Source of the DNA: Pseudomonadota bacterium | GTDB lineage: Bacteria; Pseudomonadota; Gammaproteobacteria; Xanthomonadales; Xanthomonadaceae | Direction of reading: 5' to 3' | NCBI GenBank assembly: GCA_018242485.1 | Contig: JAFEBV010000027.1 | Location: 186,001 to 250,000, forward strand | Length of the DNA stretch: 64,000 nucleotides | Part shown: in pieces, positions 63,529-64,000 of the stretch | Layout: every line of letters begins with the position of its first letter | Numbering within the stretch: position 1 is the first letter of the stretch | The notes under the pieces: model-generated | Database searches by the model: none | What the model was told of the DNA's origin: nothing | What the model saw: only the letters and a program-made list of their open reading frames with translations | Program-made: the position numbers and the translations under genes

Positions 63529-64000
63529 GGTGGTGGCGCTGGCGTGGCGGCGGCAGGATTCGGCTCCGGCGCATCGCGCCCGAACAGCGCTCCCGCGTAC
63601 AGGCCGACCAGCAGCAGGAACACCCCGCCCCAGAAACTCGAATAGAACGCCAGATGCGTATTGAGCGGAAATACCGTCACCGCCAGCGCCACCGCCGGCA
63701 CTGCCGCGCGCGAGCGCGCCGCCGCATCGGCCAGCCGCCACGCGCGAATCGCCAGCGCCGCACCGATCGCCCACAACAGCAGACCCAGCAAGCCGGTCTC
63801 GCTGAGTACCTCCAGCACGATCTGGTGCGCGTGCAGCGCACCGCCCTCGCCCCATGGTGGCGGCGTGGCCATTGTCGGCGCGCATTGCGCGTAGTGGTCG
63901 CGGTAGCCGCGCACGCCCACGCCGTTGAGCGGATGCTCGCGCGCCATGCACAGCGCCGCGCCCCAGATGCGCACCCGGCCGTTGCTGGCTTCGTCCAGCG
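63525..64000 (-). CDS. O-antigen ligase (WaaL)-like membrane protein, partial
   Basis: The frame runs off the window's right edge; the last 158 residues are present. EHPLNGVGVRGYRDHYAQCAP and ALHAHQIVLEVLSETGLLGLLLWAIGAAL are the conserved periplasmic loop with its His and the following helix of O-antigen ligase/polymerase (Wzy_C) proteins, and two more helices follow. Such enzymes join polysaccharide to lipid A-core or link O-units; which is not clear. The protein ends with a Pro/Ala-rich tail. Its stop overlaps the start of the glycosyltransferase gene. Confidence 0.85.
   Translation of the reverse strand, partial: LDEASNGRVRIWGAALCMAREHPLNGVGVRGYRDHYAQCAPTMATPPPWGEGGALHAHQIVLEVLSETGLLGLLLWAIGAALAIRAWRLADAAARSRAAVPAVALAVTVFPLNTHLAFYSSFWGGVFLLLVGLYAGALFGRDAPEPNPAAATPAPPP

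Overview
The window is 64 kb of GC-rich chromosomal DNA. Its gene content points to a gammaproteobacterium of the Xanthomonadales (Lysobacterales): a XanB2-type chorismatase, a FecIR-linked TonB receptor, a DPP-IV-type S9 peptidase, a TIGR03032 protein, pcm next to tolC next to waaA, and many small GC-rich intergenic palindromes. This assignment is inference from gene families, not from a database match. No tRNA, rRNA, CRISPR array, prophage or insertion sequence was recognised.

Layout. 0-7.7 kb: end of an SLC13-type permease, a Rieske protein with a small secreted protein, a membrane protein with an FAH-family hydrolase, mscL, an M28 peptidase, a DUF3465 protein, an RNA methyltransferase with a GNAT enzyme, and a MarR regulator. 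8-22 kb: class I aldolase (fba), a TonB-dependent receptor with FecR and FecI, a divergent secreted cyanophycinase/isoaspartyl-peptidase fusion, pyk, a TPR-sulfotransferase, a HAD phosphatase and pgk. 22-30 kb: an M13 peptidase relic, a membrane protein, a TIGR03032 protein and a 1612-residue autotransporter. 30-41 kb: a MalT-like LuxR regulator divergent from the autotransporter, a GNAT enzyme, an HTH-DUF1232 protein, a complete RND tripartite efflux operon and a 7Fe ferredoxin. 41-51.7 kb: gap, S1/P1 nuclease, a small protein, hemF, xanB2, a DPP-IV-like peptidase, and YcgL overlapping a large ankyrin protein. 51.7-64 kb: a second RND pump with its own TetR and operator, pcm, tolC, waaA, an LpxL-type acyltransferase, a small membrane protein with an XRE regulator, a family 2 glycosyltransferase and an O-antigen-ligase-like gene cut by the window edge.

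How the genes work together. Four lower-glycolysis enzymes (gap, pgk, pyk, fba) lie on the minus strand in that transcriptional order, spread over 34 kb with unrelated genes between them. The FecI-FecR-TonB receptor block stands back to back with the secreted fusion enzyme and could form a sense-import-degrade unit for cyanophycin or isoaspartyl peptides; this is a hypothesis. The right end is an envelope region (TolC export, lipid A and core, glycosyltransfer).

Non-coding structure. Two kinds of interspersed palindromic repeat fill many gaps, including the gap inside the second RND operon. Five genes (fba, pyk, gap, the 74-codon gene and the HTH-DUF1232 gene) have a 16-40 bp stretch covering or touching the stop codon repeated directly 16-89 bp downstream. 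A four-run G-quadruplex motif sits just after the FAH gene, and xanB2 and lpxL may have leaderless starts.
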